Of a DNA stretch of 64,000 nt, positions 47,312 to 56,202 are shown one piece after another. Both the position numbers and the translations under genes were made by a program. Position 1 is the stretch's first letter; the number at the start of each line of letters is the position of its first letter. This stretch comes from Mucilaginibacter sp. CSA2-8R. Its GTDB lineage: Bacteria; Bacteroidota; Bacteroidia; Sphingobacteriales; Sphingobacteriaceae. Location: contig NZ_CP152389.1 in NCBI RefSeq assembly GCF_038806765.1, positions 2,046,001 through 2,110,000 on the forward strand, given 5' to 3'. A model generated the notes under the pieces. That model saw only the letters and a program-made list of their open reading frames with translations. It did no database searches and was not told the origin of the DNA.

Positions 47312-48529
47312 ATGACGAAAAATGTCGCTATTCTCTTTTATCTGAAAAAGAGAGCAAATGCCAAAGAGCAGAAAGTTCCGGTTTACATGAGGATAACTGT
47401 GGACGGAAAACGGGTAGAAATTGCAACCGGTGCAAGAATCGAGCCCAAGCTATGGGATCCAACTGAAGGACGAGCGAAAGGAAGAACGTCCGACATTGAA
47501 GAAATTAACTCAAATCTCAGCAGACTCGAGATGAAGATTAACGACACGGCTCGTTATCTTAAGGACTACGACGAGGAGATTACGGCTGAGAAAATCAAAA
47601 ACCGATATCAAGGTAAAGTTGAAAAACCAATGATGTTAGTGGAGGTTTTTCAAGAGCATAACCGAAAAGTGATGGCCTTGGTTAACCGAGAGTTTGCCCC
47701 CGCAACTGCAACTCGGTATGAAACTACCTTAAAACATACCATTGACTTTATGCAATGGAAGTACAATAAGAAAGATATCCGGGTTAAACAGATAGATCAC
47801 CATTTTATTACCGAATTTGAGTTTTACCTCCGGTCTGTAAGGAAGTGCAATAATAACTCGGCGTTTAAGTATATTAAGAACTTCGGAAAGATTGTGCGTA
47901 TCTGCCTTGCCAACGGGTGGATAACAATCAACCCATTCTTAAATTACAAGATCCGGATCAAAAAAGTTGACCGACCTTTTCTTTCCAAAGAAGAGCTTGA
48001 CTTGATGGCCTCTAAAAAATTTGTGGGTACCAGGCTGGATCAGGTGAGAGACATTTTTTTGTTCAGTTGCTATACCGGCTTGGCATATGTGGACGTACAA
48101 AAGTTAAAACGCTCTGAAATTGTTCGCGGCTTTGATGGAGAGCAATGGATCTTTACAAGCCGTCAAAAAACTGACACCCCGTCGCGCATTCCTTTATTAC
48201 CTTACGCACTATCCGTCATCGAGAAATATCGGGATCATCCCCAATGCGAAATTGAGGACCGGCTTTTGCCGATACTGAGCAATCAGAAAATGAATGCCTA
48301 CTTAAAGGAAATAGCGGACCTGTGCGGTATAGACAAAGACCTGACTTTCCATATAGCACGGCACACATTTGCTACCACCGTCACCCTATTAAACGGTGTG
48401 CCTATTGAAAGCGTATCTAAAATGCTTGGACATACCAACATTAAAACCACTCAGCACTACGCACGGATTTTAGATCTCAAAGTTGGTGAAGATATGGGAG
48501 CACTACGAAAGAAGCTGCAAACCAGCTAG
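47312..48529 (+). CDS. tyrosine-type site-specific integrase
   Basis: A 405-residue recombinase counted from the ATG at 47312, which the promoter position supports; an ATG 42 bases upstream is in frame. Layout: arm-binding domain with VPVYMRITVDGKRVEI, SAM-like core-binding domain (about 105-205), catalytic domain with HIARHTFAT and GHTNIKTTQHYARI (final Tyr nucleophile). Box I reads CYTGLAYVDVQKL, where the usual Arg is not at its canonical place, as in many Bacteroidota integrases. It lies about 250 bases after the tmRNA 3' end, pointing to integration into ssrA. Confidence 0.95.
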   Translation: MTKNVAILFYLKKRANAKEQKVPVYMRITVDGKRVEIATGARIEPKLWDPTEGRAKGRTSDIEEINSNLSRLEMKINDTARYLKDYDEEITAEKIKNRYQGKVEKPMMLVEVFQEHNRKVMALVNREFAPATATRYETTLKHTIDFMQWKYNKKDIRVKQIDHHFITEFEFYLRSVRKCNNNSAFKYIKNFGKIVRICLANGWITINPFLNYKIRIKKVDRPFLSKEELDLMASKKFVGTRLDQVRDIFLFSCYTGLAYVDVQKLKRSEIVRGFDGEQWIFTSRQKTDTPSRIPLLPYALSVIEKYRDHPQCEIEDRLLPILSNQKMNAYLKEIADLCGIDKDLTFHIARHTFATTVTLLNGVPIESVSKMLGHTNIKTTQHYARILDLKVGEDMGALRKKLQTS

Positions 48530-48550
48530 CTCGATAAAACAACACGACAT

Positions 48551-48580
48551 TTGATGTTTCATTTTGTAACATCAAGTTAC
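48551..48580. repeat. overlapping inverted repeats after the integrase
   Basis: TTGATGTT (48551-48558) pairs with AACATCAA (48568-48575), and GTAAC (48566-48570) pairs with GTTAC (48576-48580). The two are mutually exclusive. It could be a terminator for the integrase or a protein site; there is no T run. Confidence 0.4.
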
Positions 48581-48653
48581 TTTCAGCTTGGCAGCACAGA
48601 TAAATATCAAAAATGCTGGAGCTAAAAATTAAAATCATTTTAAAACATTAAAA

Positions 48654-49175
48654 ATGGAAGAACTTAGCACGCGCGATCAGGAGATTGCTGAAAAAATATT
48701 TCTTATCAGAGGAATTAAAGTGATGTTGGACAAAGATTTGGCCCAAATGTATGGAACTATGCCAAAACGTTTAAGACAACAGGTTAAACGAAATCTTGAT
48801 CGTTTTCCACAGCATTTCATGTTTCAACTTTCTGATAAAGAAGTAGACTCTATGGTATCGCAAAATGCGATACCTTCACGCCAGTCATTAGGCGGATCTT
48901 TGCCTTACGCTTTTAGTGAACACGGCATTCTAATGCTTGCAAACGTCATTAAGAGTCAGCAGGCAATAGCGATGAGTATTAAAATAATTGAGGTGTTTGT
49001 CAAATTCCGAGAAATGCTTATCTCTCAAAAAGATTTGCTGCTTAAATTCGAACAACTCGAAAAATTAGTCGTTCAACACGATGAAGATATTACGGCAATA
49101 TTTCAGGCCTTGAAACAATTGATACAGCAAAAGAATGAGCCTCGAGAGCCGATAGGCTTTAAATTCAAAAAATAA
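48654..49175 (+). CDS. ORF6N-domain protein
   Basis: A 173-residue DNA-binding-type protein with an N-terminal ORF6N domain: KIFLIRGIKVMLDKDLAQMYG, LKRNLDRFPQHFMFQL-like block, then SLPYAFSEHGILMLANV. The C-terminal 50 residues are a coiled coil (EQLEKLVVQHDEDITAIFQ). The family is common in phages and mobile elements of Bacteroidota. Inside the gene, at 48854-48874, two 9-base arms GGTATCGCA/TGCGATACC form a hairpin that is repeated in variant form after the stop codon. Confidence 0.88.
   Translation: MEELSTRDQEIAEKIFLIRGIKVMLDKDLAQMYGTMPKRLRQQVKRNLDRFPQHFMFQLSDKEVDSMVSQNAIPSRQSLGGSLPYAFSEHGILMLANVIKSQQAIAMSIKIIEVFVKFREMLISQKDLLLKFEQLEKLVVQHDEDITAIFQALKQLIQQKNEPREPIGFKFKK
48854..48874. repeat. 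palindromic element inside the ORF6N gene
   Basis: GGTATCGCA (48854-48862) and TGCGATACC (48866-48874) pair perfectly with a 3-base loop. It encodes part of VSQNAIPS. A near copy lies just after the gene. Confidence 0.7.
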
Positions 49176-49222
49176 GGTATCACAAAATTTGATACCCAAG
49201 GGGTCACAATTTGTGACCCCTT
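49176..49222. repeat. two hairpins after the ORF6N gene
   Basis: GGTATCA (49176-49182) with TGATACC (49190-49196) matches the internal element at 18 of 21 positions; a second hairpin AAGGGGTCACAA (49198-49209) with TTGTGACCCCTT (49211-49222) follows and ends in TT. The second could terminate the gene; the first looks like a copy of the element in the coding sequence. Confidence 0.65.
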
Positions 49223-49542
49223 TACATTTATGACCAAGTTAGCGTTACCTATTCTGAAAGCAATACTTCAACTAATCAAGCACATCCTTCTTATTTTATT
49301 TTCCAACTAAATATTTAATCATTTATCGCCGACTACCGAAAGGCTAAACAGGACGGCGACGTGGGAAGCAACAGATGATGACGCTAGTAAATAATTTTAG
49401 CTGATCATAACTTTGTTGCAGTTTAGCTTACAACTGTAAAATTCAGATAAACTTAAATCATGTAGGTAGGTCTTATTCTTAGAGCCGGTTTTTCTCACAA
49501 CGCCGGCTTACAGTTAGTTGCGTCCATTGAGGAGCTTTATTT
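49223..49542. other. intergenic region in the island
   Basis: About 320 AT-rich bases between the ORF6N gene and the convergent HNH gene. A stretch near 49325-49365 looks like decayed coding sequence, but no frame is long enough to call. Nothing else is recognised. Confidence 0.35.
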
Positions 49543-50481
49543 TTAAATACTCAACAACGTTTTTATTTCCTGGCTTGCATACTGCCGGACAAGATCACGG
49601 GTAAGCTTTGAATACGGAGACCGCTTATGTGCCTCTATCTCATAATCGACACCAAATACATCCCAATAGTTTACATCTGTTACACCTGGCACAAGTTTTA
49701 GCGCACTGTCGACTGCAGCTTTGGAACGTTGATCCATAGTACGCATCACCCAATGCGCCTTACCGCGATAGGTCTGGTAGGTGGGTGCCAGCGCAAATAA
49801 GCTGATATTCCCCTCATATCTCTTGTCAATGGTCGGATTGTCGAAGACAATCTTGAATGGCTTTATTTTCTTTCCCGTCAAGTCGTCCAGGTTGCGAAAA
49901 TTGCTTAGCGTAAGCATACAGTCGTCACCGAAACCTAGTAAATAGGGATGCGTATGCGTCACCGTACTGGTCGGCTTATTTGACTTGATGGTATTGCAAG
50001 CCGTACAAGCGGGTATCAGGTTATAAAAAGACAAGCTTAATCCGGGATATAGGTCTGATGCAAAGAAATGGTCAATCGGTGGCCGTGAGATCTTCTTTTC
50101 CAAGTACACCGGTGCGATCTGGTGAATATTGCAGTACAGACATGTCGGTTGCTTCAATGAACGAACAAGCGTATAAGCATTATACCTGACCCTTTCCTTT
50201 CGAAAAAATTCTGTCTCGTTAAAAGCCTTTTCCAGCGCGGTCCAAACCTTCACGGGTAGATGAAGTTTTTCAAGATCGCTCACTATTTTTTCATGAAGCG
50301 GCACAAGGTCGTTCGGCTTAGCAGCTAAGATCTCTAGTATTTCACCATCGGTCTTGAAATGGTCCTTTAGACATAGGTTTTCCGGCTGATCCAATCTGGT
50401 CCTGATCAATGGAAGTAGCTTGTCACAATGCCGTTTCAAATAAACCTTCATCAGATGAGGTGGAGCGATCAGTTTAATCAT
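49543..50481 (-). CDS. HNH endonuclease of a Septu-like pair (PtuB-like)
   Basis: A 312-residue protein with a zinc-type HNH nuclease motif in its middle: C114 and C117 in CLYCN, D137-H138 in PPIDHFF, N154 in SFYNLIPACTACNTIK and C159, C162. This is the arrangement of Septu PtuB and related HNH partners of AAA ATPases. Its start overlaps the end of the ATPase gene by eight bases, so the two are translated together. By analogy it should cut phage DNA or another nucleic acid when released or activated by the ATPase. Confidence 0.87.
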   Translation of the reverse strand: MIKLIAPPHLMKVYLKRHCDKLLPLIRTRLDQPENLCLKDHFKTDGEILEILAAKPNDLVPLHEKIVSDLEKLHLPVKVWTALEKAFNETEFFRKERVRYNAYTLVRSLKQPTCLYCNIHQIAPVYLEKKISRPPIDHFFASDLYPGLSLSFYNLIPACTACNTIKSNKPTSTVTHTHPYLLGFGDDCMLTLSNFRNLDDLTGKKIKPFKIVFDNPTIDKRYEGNISLFALAPTYQTYRGKAHWVMRTMDQRSKAAVDSALKLVPGVTDVNYWDVFGVDYEIEAHKRSPYSKLTRDLVRQYASQEIKTLLSI

Positions 50482-52264
50482 TTCGCTTACCTGTTAAAGA
50501 TTTATAAAGTAGATTTCTTACAAGAGGGTCATCAATACGGTCGATCGCCTCTTCAATTCTTTTGCCTTGGTCATTGGCTCCGACCAGATCATCCCGGTTA
50601 TTTATCATCTGAATAACGCGTTCCACATATGCCCGGGCAAGTTCTCCGACTAAAGCCGATTCGATGAAAAAGTCATCTGCCAACAGCGCGCTTACGTTTT
50701 GAACGAACGTACCAATTGATGGCATTTTTACCCGTCTGTCATTTTCTAATTTAAAGAGATGCACATGCTCTCTGGGGAAGTCCGACAAGACAAGCGGAGA
50801 ATGGGTTGTTAAGATCAATTGCATTCGGTGCCCGCCACTTAACTCATTGAAGAAATCACACAAGTACCGGACATATTTGATTTGCCAACTGGGATGGAAA
50901 CCCATCTCACCCTCATCTATCAGAATGACCAATGAGCGTTCATCCGTTTTGACTTTGCCGATTACATCATAGAACCGCGAAAACAGATCAAGAAACATCT
51001 TCTCCCCACTACTGAAATTCTGCCACTCAAAATTTACCAATTTATAAAGGGGCTCCGTTAAAAGGCGAGCATTTGTCGAATTCTGCACACGATCGATCAG
51101 TGTTGTTAAACGACCAACAAAGGGTGCATCCGTGGAGACGCCAAGAAACAACGCATTGTTAGTGTCCCTAAAATGGATCCTCGTGCCTTTATCAAAGATC
51201 ATTTCGTCTACGAGATCGATCAATTCCCGAAATAGACTTTCTACGAACACATCCTCTTGCTCAAAGAATTCCACTAAAAGATCGCGCAGCAGAGCAGGCT
51301 CATTACCGTTATATGCCAATAGCTTTGTTTCTAGCTCTTTTGGAAAGCGGTGGTTTAGGATGTTTTGAGATTTGTTCGCATTTATCGCTAAAAAATAGGC
51401 GGTCAACAGATTTCGCAGGAACATCAATTGCGCCATCAATTCACGAGGCATTTTATTTTCGGGATATTCACGAAAATGTGTGGCGCAAAAAGCTTGTAGT
51501 TGATCAAACAAGCTGTTATCGCCAACCGAAATGTCATTTTTATCCGGAGATAGACGTTTAAAGGCGATATATACATGCTGAGGCAATTTGAACGGTAGTT
51601 GGAACCTATCCCGGGCAGCGTTCACAAAAGTCAACTGCCGACGGCTGTTCTTTAATTTGTGGTAGACCAGTGAGGTCTGGATCTCCATGATCTGGTCATT
51701 ATTTTCCAGATCATCCATGATAACCGCAGTTTGTGAAATATCAAAAACTGTTGGATCGTCCTTGTCTGTTGGGAGTTCTAGGAGATTGAAGTCAAGGAAT
51801 GGAGAATAATAAATGATGCGGCGCGCCAGGTTTGGAGGATTGTATTGATAATATATTTTATAATCTCGCATCTCCTCGCTGAGAATGGGCTCAATCGGTT
51901 CATCGTTGTCCATGTATGAAAAGATGTTGATTTCCTTCTCAGCTGTTTGGTAAACCAGCAAAGCATAGAATGAAAGTTCATCATCCTCATCTTCCGACTC
52001 GGCTAATAGATAGGCTAAACGTCGCAATAAGGTGGACTTGCCTACACCGTTACTACCTGCGATCACATTGATGTCATCTACAAAATCTCCCAGCAGAGAT
52101 TGATAAAGGTCATCTTTGACCGCCATCGCAATTTTTTCGCCATCAAAACGCATTTCGAACTTATGACTTAGGTTTAGGTCGAACGGCTCATAGCCATCTA
52201 ATCCTTCTATATAAATATATAGCAGTCGGTTCATGTATGGACGTGACTTCGGTTTAATTTTCAT
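50474..52264 (-). CDS. AAA/ABC-type ATPase of a Septu-like pair (PtuA-like)
   Basis: A 596-residue ATPase. Walker A is GSNGVGKS (residues 70-77), an ABC-type signature FSSGEKM lies near residue 415, Walker B with the catalytic Glu is LVILIDEGEMG near 446, and the switch His is in TTHSPLVL near 487. The middle is long and helical, as in PtuA and other AAA15/AAA21 proteins. A start at M11 (52234) is also possible. The overlap with an HNH gene defines a two-gene Septu-like unit; retron-associated PtuAB and other ATPase/HNH pairs share this layout, but no reverse transcriptase is nearby. Confidence 0.87.
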   Translation of the reverse strand: MKIKPKSRPYMNRLLYIYIEGLDGYEPFDLNLSHKFEMRFDGEKIAMAVKDDLYQSLLGDFVDDINVIAGSNGVGKSTLLRRLAYLLAESEDEDDELSFYALLVYQTAEKEINIFSYMDNDEPIEPILSEEMRDYKIYYQYNPPNLARRIIYYSPFLDFNLLELPTDKDDPTVFDISQTAVIMDDLENNDQIMEIQTSLVYHKLKNSRRQLTFVNAARDRFQLPFKLPQHVYIAFKRLSPDKNDISVGDNSLFDQLQAFCATHFREYPENKMPRELMAQLMFLRNLLTAYFLAINANKSQNILNHRFPKELETKLLAYNGNEPALLRDLLVEFFEQEDVFVESLFRELIDLVDEMIFDKGTRIHFRDTNNALFLGVSTDAPFVGRLTTLIDRVQNSTNARLLTEPLYKLVNFEWQNFSSGEKMFLDLFSRFYDVIGKVKTDERSLVILIDEGEMGFHPSWQIKYVRYLCDFFNELSGGHRMQLILTTHSPLVLSDFPREHVHLFKLENDRRVKMPSIGTFVQNVSALLADDFFIESALVGELARAYVERVIQMINNRDDLVGANDQGKRIEEAIDRIDDPLVRNLLYKSLTGKRND

Positions 52265-52777
52265 AATAATTCCCGCTAAAGATAAATAATCAACAGGTAT
52301 TAAATCGCTTTATTGAGCCCGGCACTTTTCTGATATCTTCCGGGTTGAACCGGAAGATATCTATTAAAATACTATTTCTCAGAAAGAGGAAAAAAAAGGA
52401 CTTGGAGTTCGTAACGGCCTGACCGTGCCAACGCATACTGTTCTGCGCTACGTTGCGTCCACCCTACGGGACTTATAGTTCTTCAGTTCTTCCCCTCGGT
52501 GCCCTAGGTCTTTTTGTTGGCAAATAGCACTGCTAAGGTCAAAGTACAACGGTGAGGCTTAGGGCGTTTAATTTAATATGGGCATGGGAAAGGTATCCAA
52601 AGATCATAACCATTAAATTCTGAATAGTGAAAAGCGCAACGAGTTTGCAAAAAGCAATAGTCAGTTTCAAAAGCTAGATAACATTGCCGCTTTTTTATTG
52701 GAGCATGCTTAATCATCGATGTGAATGAATATTGGCAGTAAGCAGGGCGGCTTGAGAAACTAAGTCGTCCGCCGCTA
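52265..52777. other. non-coding region with several potential stems
   Basis: About 510 bases upstream of the Septu-like pair and after the HEPN gene. A perfect 12-bp hairpin, GATATCTTCCGG (52332-52343) with CCGGAAGATATC (52350-52361), has a 6-base loop. Between about 52395 and 52560 the sequence is richer in G and C than its surroundings and has several short stems, for example GTCC-ACCCTACG-GGAC, with no reading frame. An unrecognised structured RNA or a remnant of a mobile element is possible. Confidence 0.45.
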
Positions 52778-54259
52778 TTATTTGCCGGTGCTTAATGGAG
52801 CGGATTTTTCCTTTAAAAATTCTTGATACACTTGCTCGATCTTATCCAATAGCAAGCCCACCTTTTCCTTCAACAGCTTTACAGATTCTTCATCCGCTTT
52901 AAACTCACTCTTATATCTTGCTTCGGCATAACCAGATTGCAATAGTGTAAATATCCTTACTCCTTTCGGCGTATTAAGTTTAAGCACATCTTTAATTTCA
53001 TTAGTAAACAGTAAGGTCATTTTGATTTTTCTTGCAAGGCTATGCCCATTCGTACGGTAGCCAAGAACCGCCGTTATAATGCCAATAAGACTGCTCTCGG
53101 CTGCCTGATGTAAACAAAAGAGGGCTAGATTGTAATTTGCATCCTCGATGTATCTTATGGCGCCTTTAATAAAGTTTTTACCCTGTATGCCCCATCTGTT
53201 CCAATCACGCTGTGCTCGTTCTAACCATACGCTGTTGTCTATCGCATGTACGCCTGTTAGTTCCACATCGGGTGCTCTGTAAATATTAACGCTTTTGTAA
53301 AGAGTATTATGCCAGAAACGTCTGTCCTTCATTAATGCCCCTTTGGCGCTGGATAGCTTGTGAACGATGGCAAAAACCGATGCTAAGTATCGGCAATTAT
53401 CTTCTATTTTATTGGCAATCTCGTGTTCTGGTGTTTTCTCATTGTCATCAATTAATACCAGCAGATAATAAGTAAAGGGATCTGAATGTGTACCGACCAG
53501 GTATATCATGAATACTGAAGGCACACGCTCAACAATTAAGTTTTTTACTGCTTCAATACCAAGCTTTTCAGCTTTGGTCAATTGAGGGTTCAGGTCTTTT
53601 AAGGGTGATAGCTCACCTGCAATGGCTGTCGGTGCTGGCTCTTTCTCAACTTTGCTGTTACACCATGATTTGTGTGTGATCGTATCATCCGTTTCACGCT
53701 GATGAATAAGCCAGGCTGCCGAATAAAGCTTACGGATATTATCATACACCTCGATGATCTCACCTGCCATTAGGGTTTCGTCAGCAGCACTGTTACATAA
53801 TGAGGCGTGCAGCCATTCTTTCAAATAATCACGATACTCCTGTGGGCTGAGCTTCTTAAAGCACTTTTTTATTGCTTTGTAGGGGTTGGCAAGCTCCTTT
53901 GCAGTAAGGTTATTCGGGAAATAGATCCATTCCTTCTTTTCCTCATCTATCTGCTTTTCGGTAACATCCTCCAGTTTTCGCCACCTGTCACTATTTTTAA
54001 GCAATAACAAGTGCATGGCTTCAATCAACTGCACGGTTTGATCATAGATGAATAACACATGGCCGGGGCCGTGCCGGTCTTTGTAGAACTTGTCATTTAA
54101 TACATAATACCGCCATTCCTTTAAATCCTGACGATGGTCGTTCGGCCAGCCGGAACTGAAGAAATCGGTGATGACTTTTAAGGGATTTACGATCTCGCTG
54201 AATCGCAAATGTTTGGGATACTGCTCCCATGGTGCAATGGTGCCTAGATATATACTCAT
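52778..54259 (-). CDS. HEPN-domain protein with N-terminal duplication and degenerate nucleotidyltransferase-like region
   Basis: A 493-residue protein. Residues about 20-85 and 119-186 are two copies of one unit: each starts with NP-K-I--F, has a YLKEW/DLKEW helix and ends with a YD helix followed by a hydrophobic stretch. A nucleotidyltransferase-like beta region follows (about 245-285, VFMIYLVGTHSDPFTYYLL), without the GSxxxG and DxD signatures of active MNT domains. The last 130 residues are HEPN-like (FIKGAIRYIEDANYNLALFCLHQ, GYRTNGHSLARKIK, AEARYKSEF). The usual RNase motif R-x4-6-H is not clear. An XRE regulator gene is divergently transcribed about 180 bases away. A toxin or defence role is inferred, not shown. 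Confidence 0.78.
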   Translation of the reverse strand: MSIYLGTIAPWEQYPKHLRFSEIVNPLKVITDFFSSGWPNDHRQDLKEWRYYVLNDKFYKDRHGPGHVLFIYDQTVQLIEAMHLLLLKNSDRWRKLEDVTEKQIDEEKKEWIYFPNNLTAKELANPYKAIKKCFKKLSPQEYRDYLKEWLHASLCNSAADETLMAGEIIEVYDNIRKLYSAAWLIHQRETDDTITHKSWCNSKVEKEPAPTAIAGELSPLKDLNPQLTKAEKLGIEAVKNLIVERVPSVFMIYLVGTHSDPFTYYLLVLIDDNEKTPEHEIANKIEDNCRYLASVFAIVHKLSSAKGALMKDRRFWHNTLYKSVNIYRAPDVELTGVHAIDNSVWLERAQRDWNRWGIQGKNFIKGAIRYIEDANYNLALFCLHQAAESSLIGIITAVLGYRTNGHSLARKIKMTLLFTNEIKDVLKLNTPKGVRIFTLLQSGYAEARYKSEFKADEESVKLLKEKVGLLLDKIEQVYQEFLKEKSAPLSTGK

Positions 54260-54410
54260 GGTCTTTTTGCCGCATTGTTGCTAACAAGACAAATGACCGC
54301 ATGCGCACATTTCTAACCTATTCTGTAGCTTTCTAACGAAGTGTGGCAGCAGGATAATTTATGCTTGTGCAGGCTCTATGAAACAGCTTACTTGAAACTT
54401 TAAATTTTCA

Positions 54411-54418
54411 TACATTTG
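54411..54418 (+). promoter_or_regulatory. -7 box of the XRE regulator gene
   Basis: TACATTTG matches TAnnTTTG and lies 20 bases before the ATG at 54439. The nearest upstream TTG (54392-54394) gives a 16-base spacer, shorter than usual. Confidence 0.5.
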
Positions 54419-54438
54419 CCTAACCAACCGTTTTTGTC

Positions 54439-54861
54439 ATGAGTACAGCTACCGATACACCAAAAAATATTCACCAGGGCCGCAATGTGAAACGTTTTCG
54501 CGAGATGCTGGGATTGAAACAGGAAGCGCTTGCTTTAGCGATGGGCGATGACTGGAGCCAAAAACGAGTTTCGTTGTTAGAAGCAAAAGAAATTATCGAG
54601 GAAGATATTCTCGCTCAGGTAGCCGCTATACTTAAAGTACCTGTTGAAGCTATCAAAAATTTTGACGAGGAGACAGCTATTCATAACATACAAAACAACT
54701 ATGATAATGCAGTTATCCACGGTGGTCCTACTGTTAATTATAACTGCACATTCAACCCTATAGATAAACTCATCGAATTATTTGAAGAAAATAAAAGGCT
54801 GTATGAGCAATTGTTAGCCAGCGAACGCGAAAAGGTTGAACTTTTAAAAAGCAAAAGTTAG
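54439..54861 (+). CDS. XRE-family transcriptional regulator
   Basis: A 140-residue protein with an N-terminal Cro/C1-type helix-turn-helix (about residues 12-68: NVKRFREMLGLKQEALALAM, KRVSLLEAKEII) and a C-terminal coiled coil (LIELFEENKRLYEQLLASERE). It is divergent from the HEPN gene, the usual layout for a repressor that controls both itself and its neighbour. Confidence 0.88.
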   Translation: MSTATDTPKNIHQGRNVKRFREMLGLKQEALALAMGDDWSQKRVSLLEAKEIIEEDILAQVAAILKVPVEAIKNFDEETAIHNIQNNYDNAVIHGGPTVNYNCTFNPIDKLIELFEENKRLYEQLLASEREKVELLKSKS

Positions 54862-54897
54862 TTTTTATATCCGTGTAATTTGGATTGAGAAATCAAA

Positions 54898-56082
54898 TCA
54901 GTTGCCTTTCAGTTCGTTAATGGCCAATGTCAGTTCATTTTCCAGTGTATCGCTGTAACCGTGAAATGCCCTTACAACAAGTCCGTTTTTATCAATCAAA
55001 TAAAAATTAGGCGTACCGACGGTTTTAAAGCTTTTTTTGAGCTTAATGTTTCCTTTATAAATTGGAACGTTAATGTTGTTGGCATCTACGTAATCCCTGA
55101 TCTGCTTTGTCGTTTCGTCGGAATAAATACTAAGAATTGTAACTTCAGATGCTTTGTGCTTTTCAGCCAGTCTGTTTAACATGGGTATAGCAAGAGGATT
55201 AGCGCCGCAAGTTGTGGAGCCGAATTCTATCAGTAATGTTTTGTTTTTGAATTCTTCAGGTGAAACCTTTTTACCGGTCAGATTGGCTACCTGGATCAAA
55301 GGAGCGACGCTTCCATTTTCAAGCATTTGCTTATTCTCCACGTCAAAACCAACCTTATCAAATTTAAATGTAGTAGCGTTAGGGACTTGGCCGATTTTGA
55401 AATTTGCGAAACGCCGTTCATTGAAGACATTGACCCTGCCAAGGCTGTAACCACCCTTGCTGGCACTACCTGCACCCAGCTCTTTGGTATAAACAGGCAA
55501 CAGTGTTTTTTCATCAAGGTAGAAGTAAAGATGAGTAAAATCGTGGTTGTTGTTCACAACTGTATCGTACCTTTTAACGAAGAAACTATAGCAAATTCTA
55601 CGATCAATGACAGTATCAGGTCGTTGCTGAACCAAGGATGGTATTCTGTCAATCACATACTTAAGTTCTTCCAGATAATCGGTTAGGGAGCCTATGACTG
55701 TTTTGGGATGTACTTGGAACGAGTAAACACTATCTCTAAAATCGAGAGTGTAAAGTGTGTCGTGAATGAATACATCGCGAAAAACTGGATGGCCAAAACG
55801 ATCAGAATTGGTCGTGTTTTGAGCTACGATCTTTCGCTGAGCACTTCTGGTTAAGGTTTCACTGATTCGGGTAACAGAGGTATCGTTATCACTAAATATG
55901 TTTTTCTTTACAGTAGTAGCAGTATAGCTGATGAAGCGAGGCTTTTCTCCAACTTCGACAGCTCGTTTCAAAGTTGATGCAGGATTTTGCTGAGCCTTCG
56001 CAAATGGGTAGAATATGAATAGCCCGATAATCATTAACATAAAGCTTCTCATACCGCAATTTATGGAAATTTGTATTCTCAA
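54898..56082 (-). CDS. TlpA/thioredoxin-like periplasmic protein lacking the resolving Cys
   Basis: A 394-residue exported protein; the signal peptide is best read from M11 (RSFMLMIIGLFIFYPFAKA-Q). The first 240 residues are a beta-rich domain seen in many Bacteroidota redoxins, and the last 135 are a thioredoxin fold. Its active site reads TTCGANP: C292 is present, but N295 replaces the second Cys of CxxC, so it cannot form the usual disulfide and may act as a one-Cys thiol protein. It is likely island cargo and monocistronic. Confidence 0.82.
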   Translation of the reverse strand: MRIQISINCGMRSFMLMIIGLFIFYPFAKAQQNPASTLKRAVEVGEKPRFISYTATTVKKNIFSDNDTSVTRISETLTRSAQRKIVAQNTTNSDRFGHPVFRDVFIHDTLYTLDFRDSVYSFQVHPKTVIGSLTDYLEELKYVIDRIPSLVQQRPDTVIDRRICYSFFVKRYDTVVNNNHDFTHLYFYLDEKTLLPVYTKELGAGSASKGGYSLGRVNVFNERRFANFKIGQVPNATTFKFDKVGFDVENKQMLENGSVAPLIQVANLTGKKVSPEEFKNKTLLIEFGSTTCGANPLAIPMLNRLAEKHKASEVTILSIYSDETTKQIRDYVDANNINVPIYKGNIKLKKSFKTVGTPNFYLIDKNGLVVRAFHGYSDTLENELTLAINELKGN

Positions 56083-56202
56083 TTAAAGGATAGCGAAAAT
56101 GTTACCTAAGAAATTAGTTCATCTCTATTTGTTAATGAATTCCCTTAGGATAGGATACAAACATTGGTGGTCATTGCATCGCTTAAACAGCCGGAGCTAA
56201 AA
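56083..56202. other. intergenic sequence left of the nested hairpin
   Basis: AT-rich bases between the thioredoxin-like gene start and the nested hairpin. It probably holds that gene's promoter. No gene is seen. Confidence 0.35.

Noticed and set aside
49543..52264. Retron with PtuAB effector
   Set aside because: No reverse transcriptase gene is present nearby, so a stand-alone Septu-like pair is the simpler reading.
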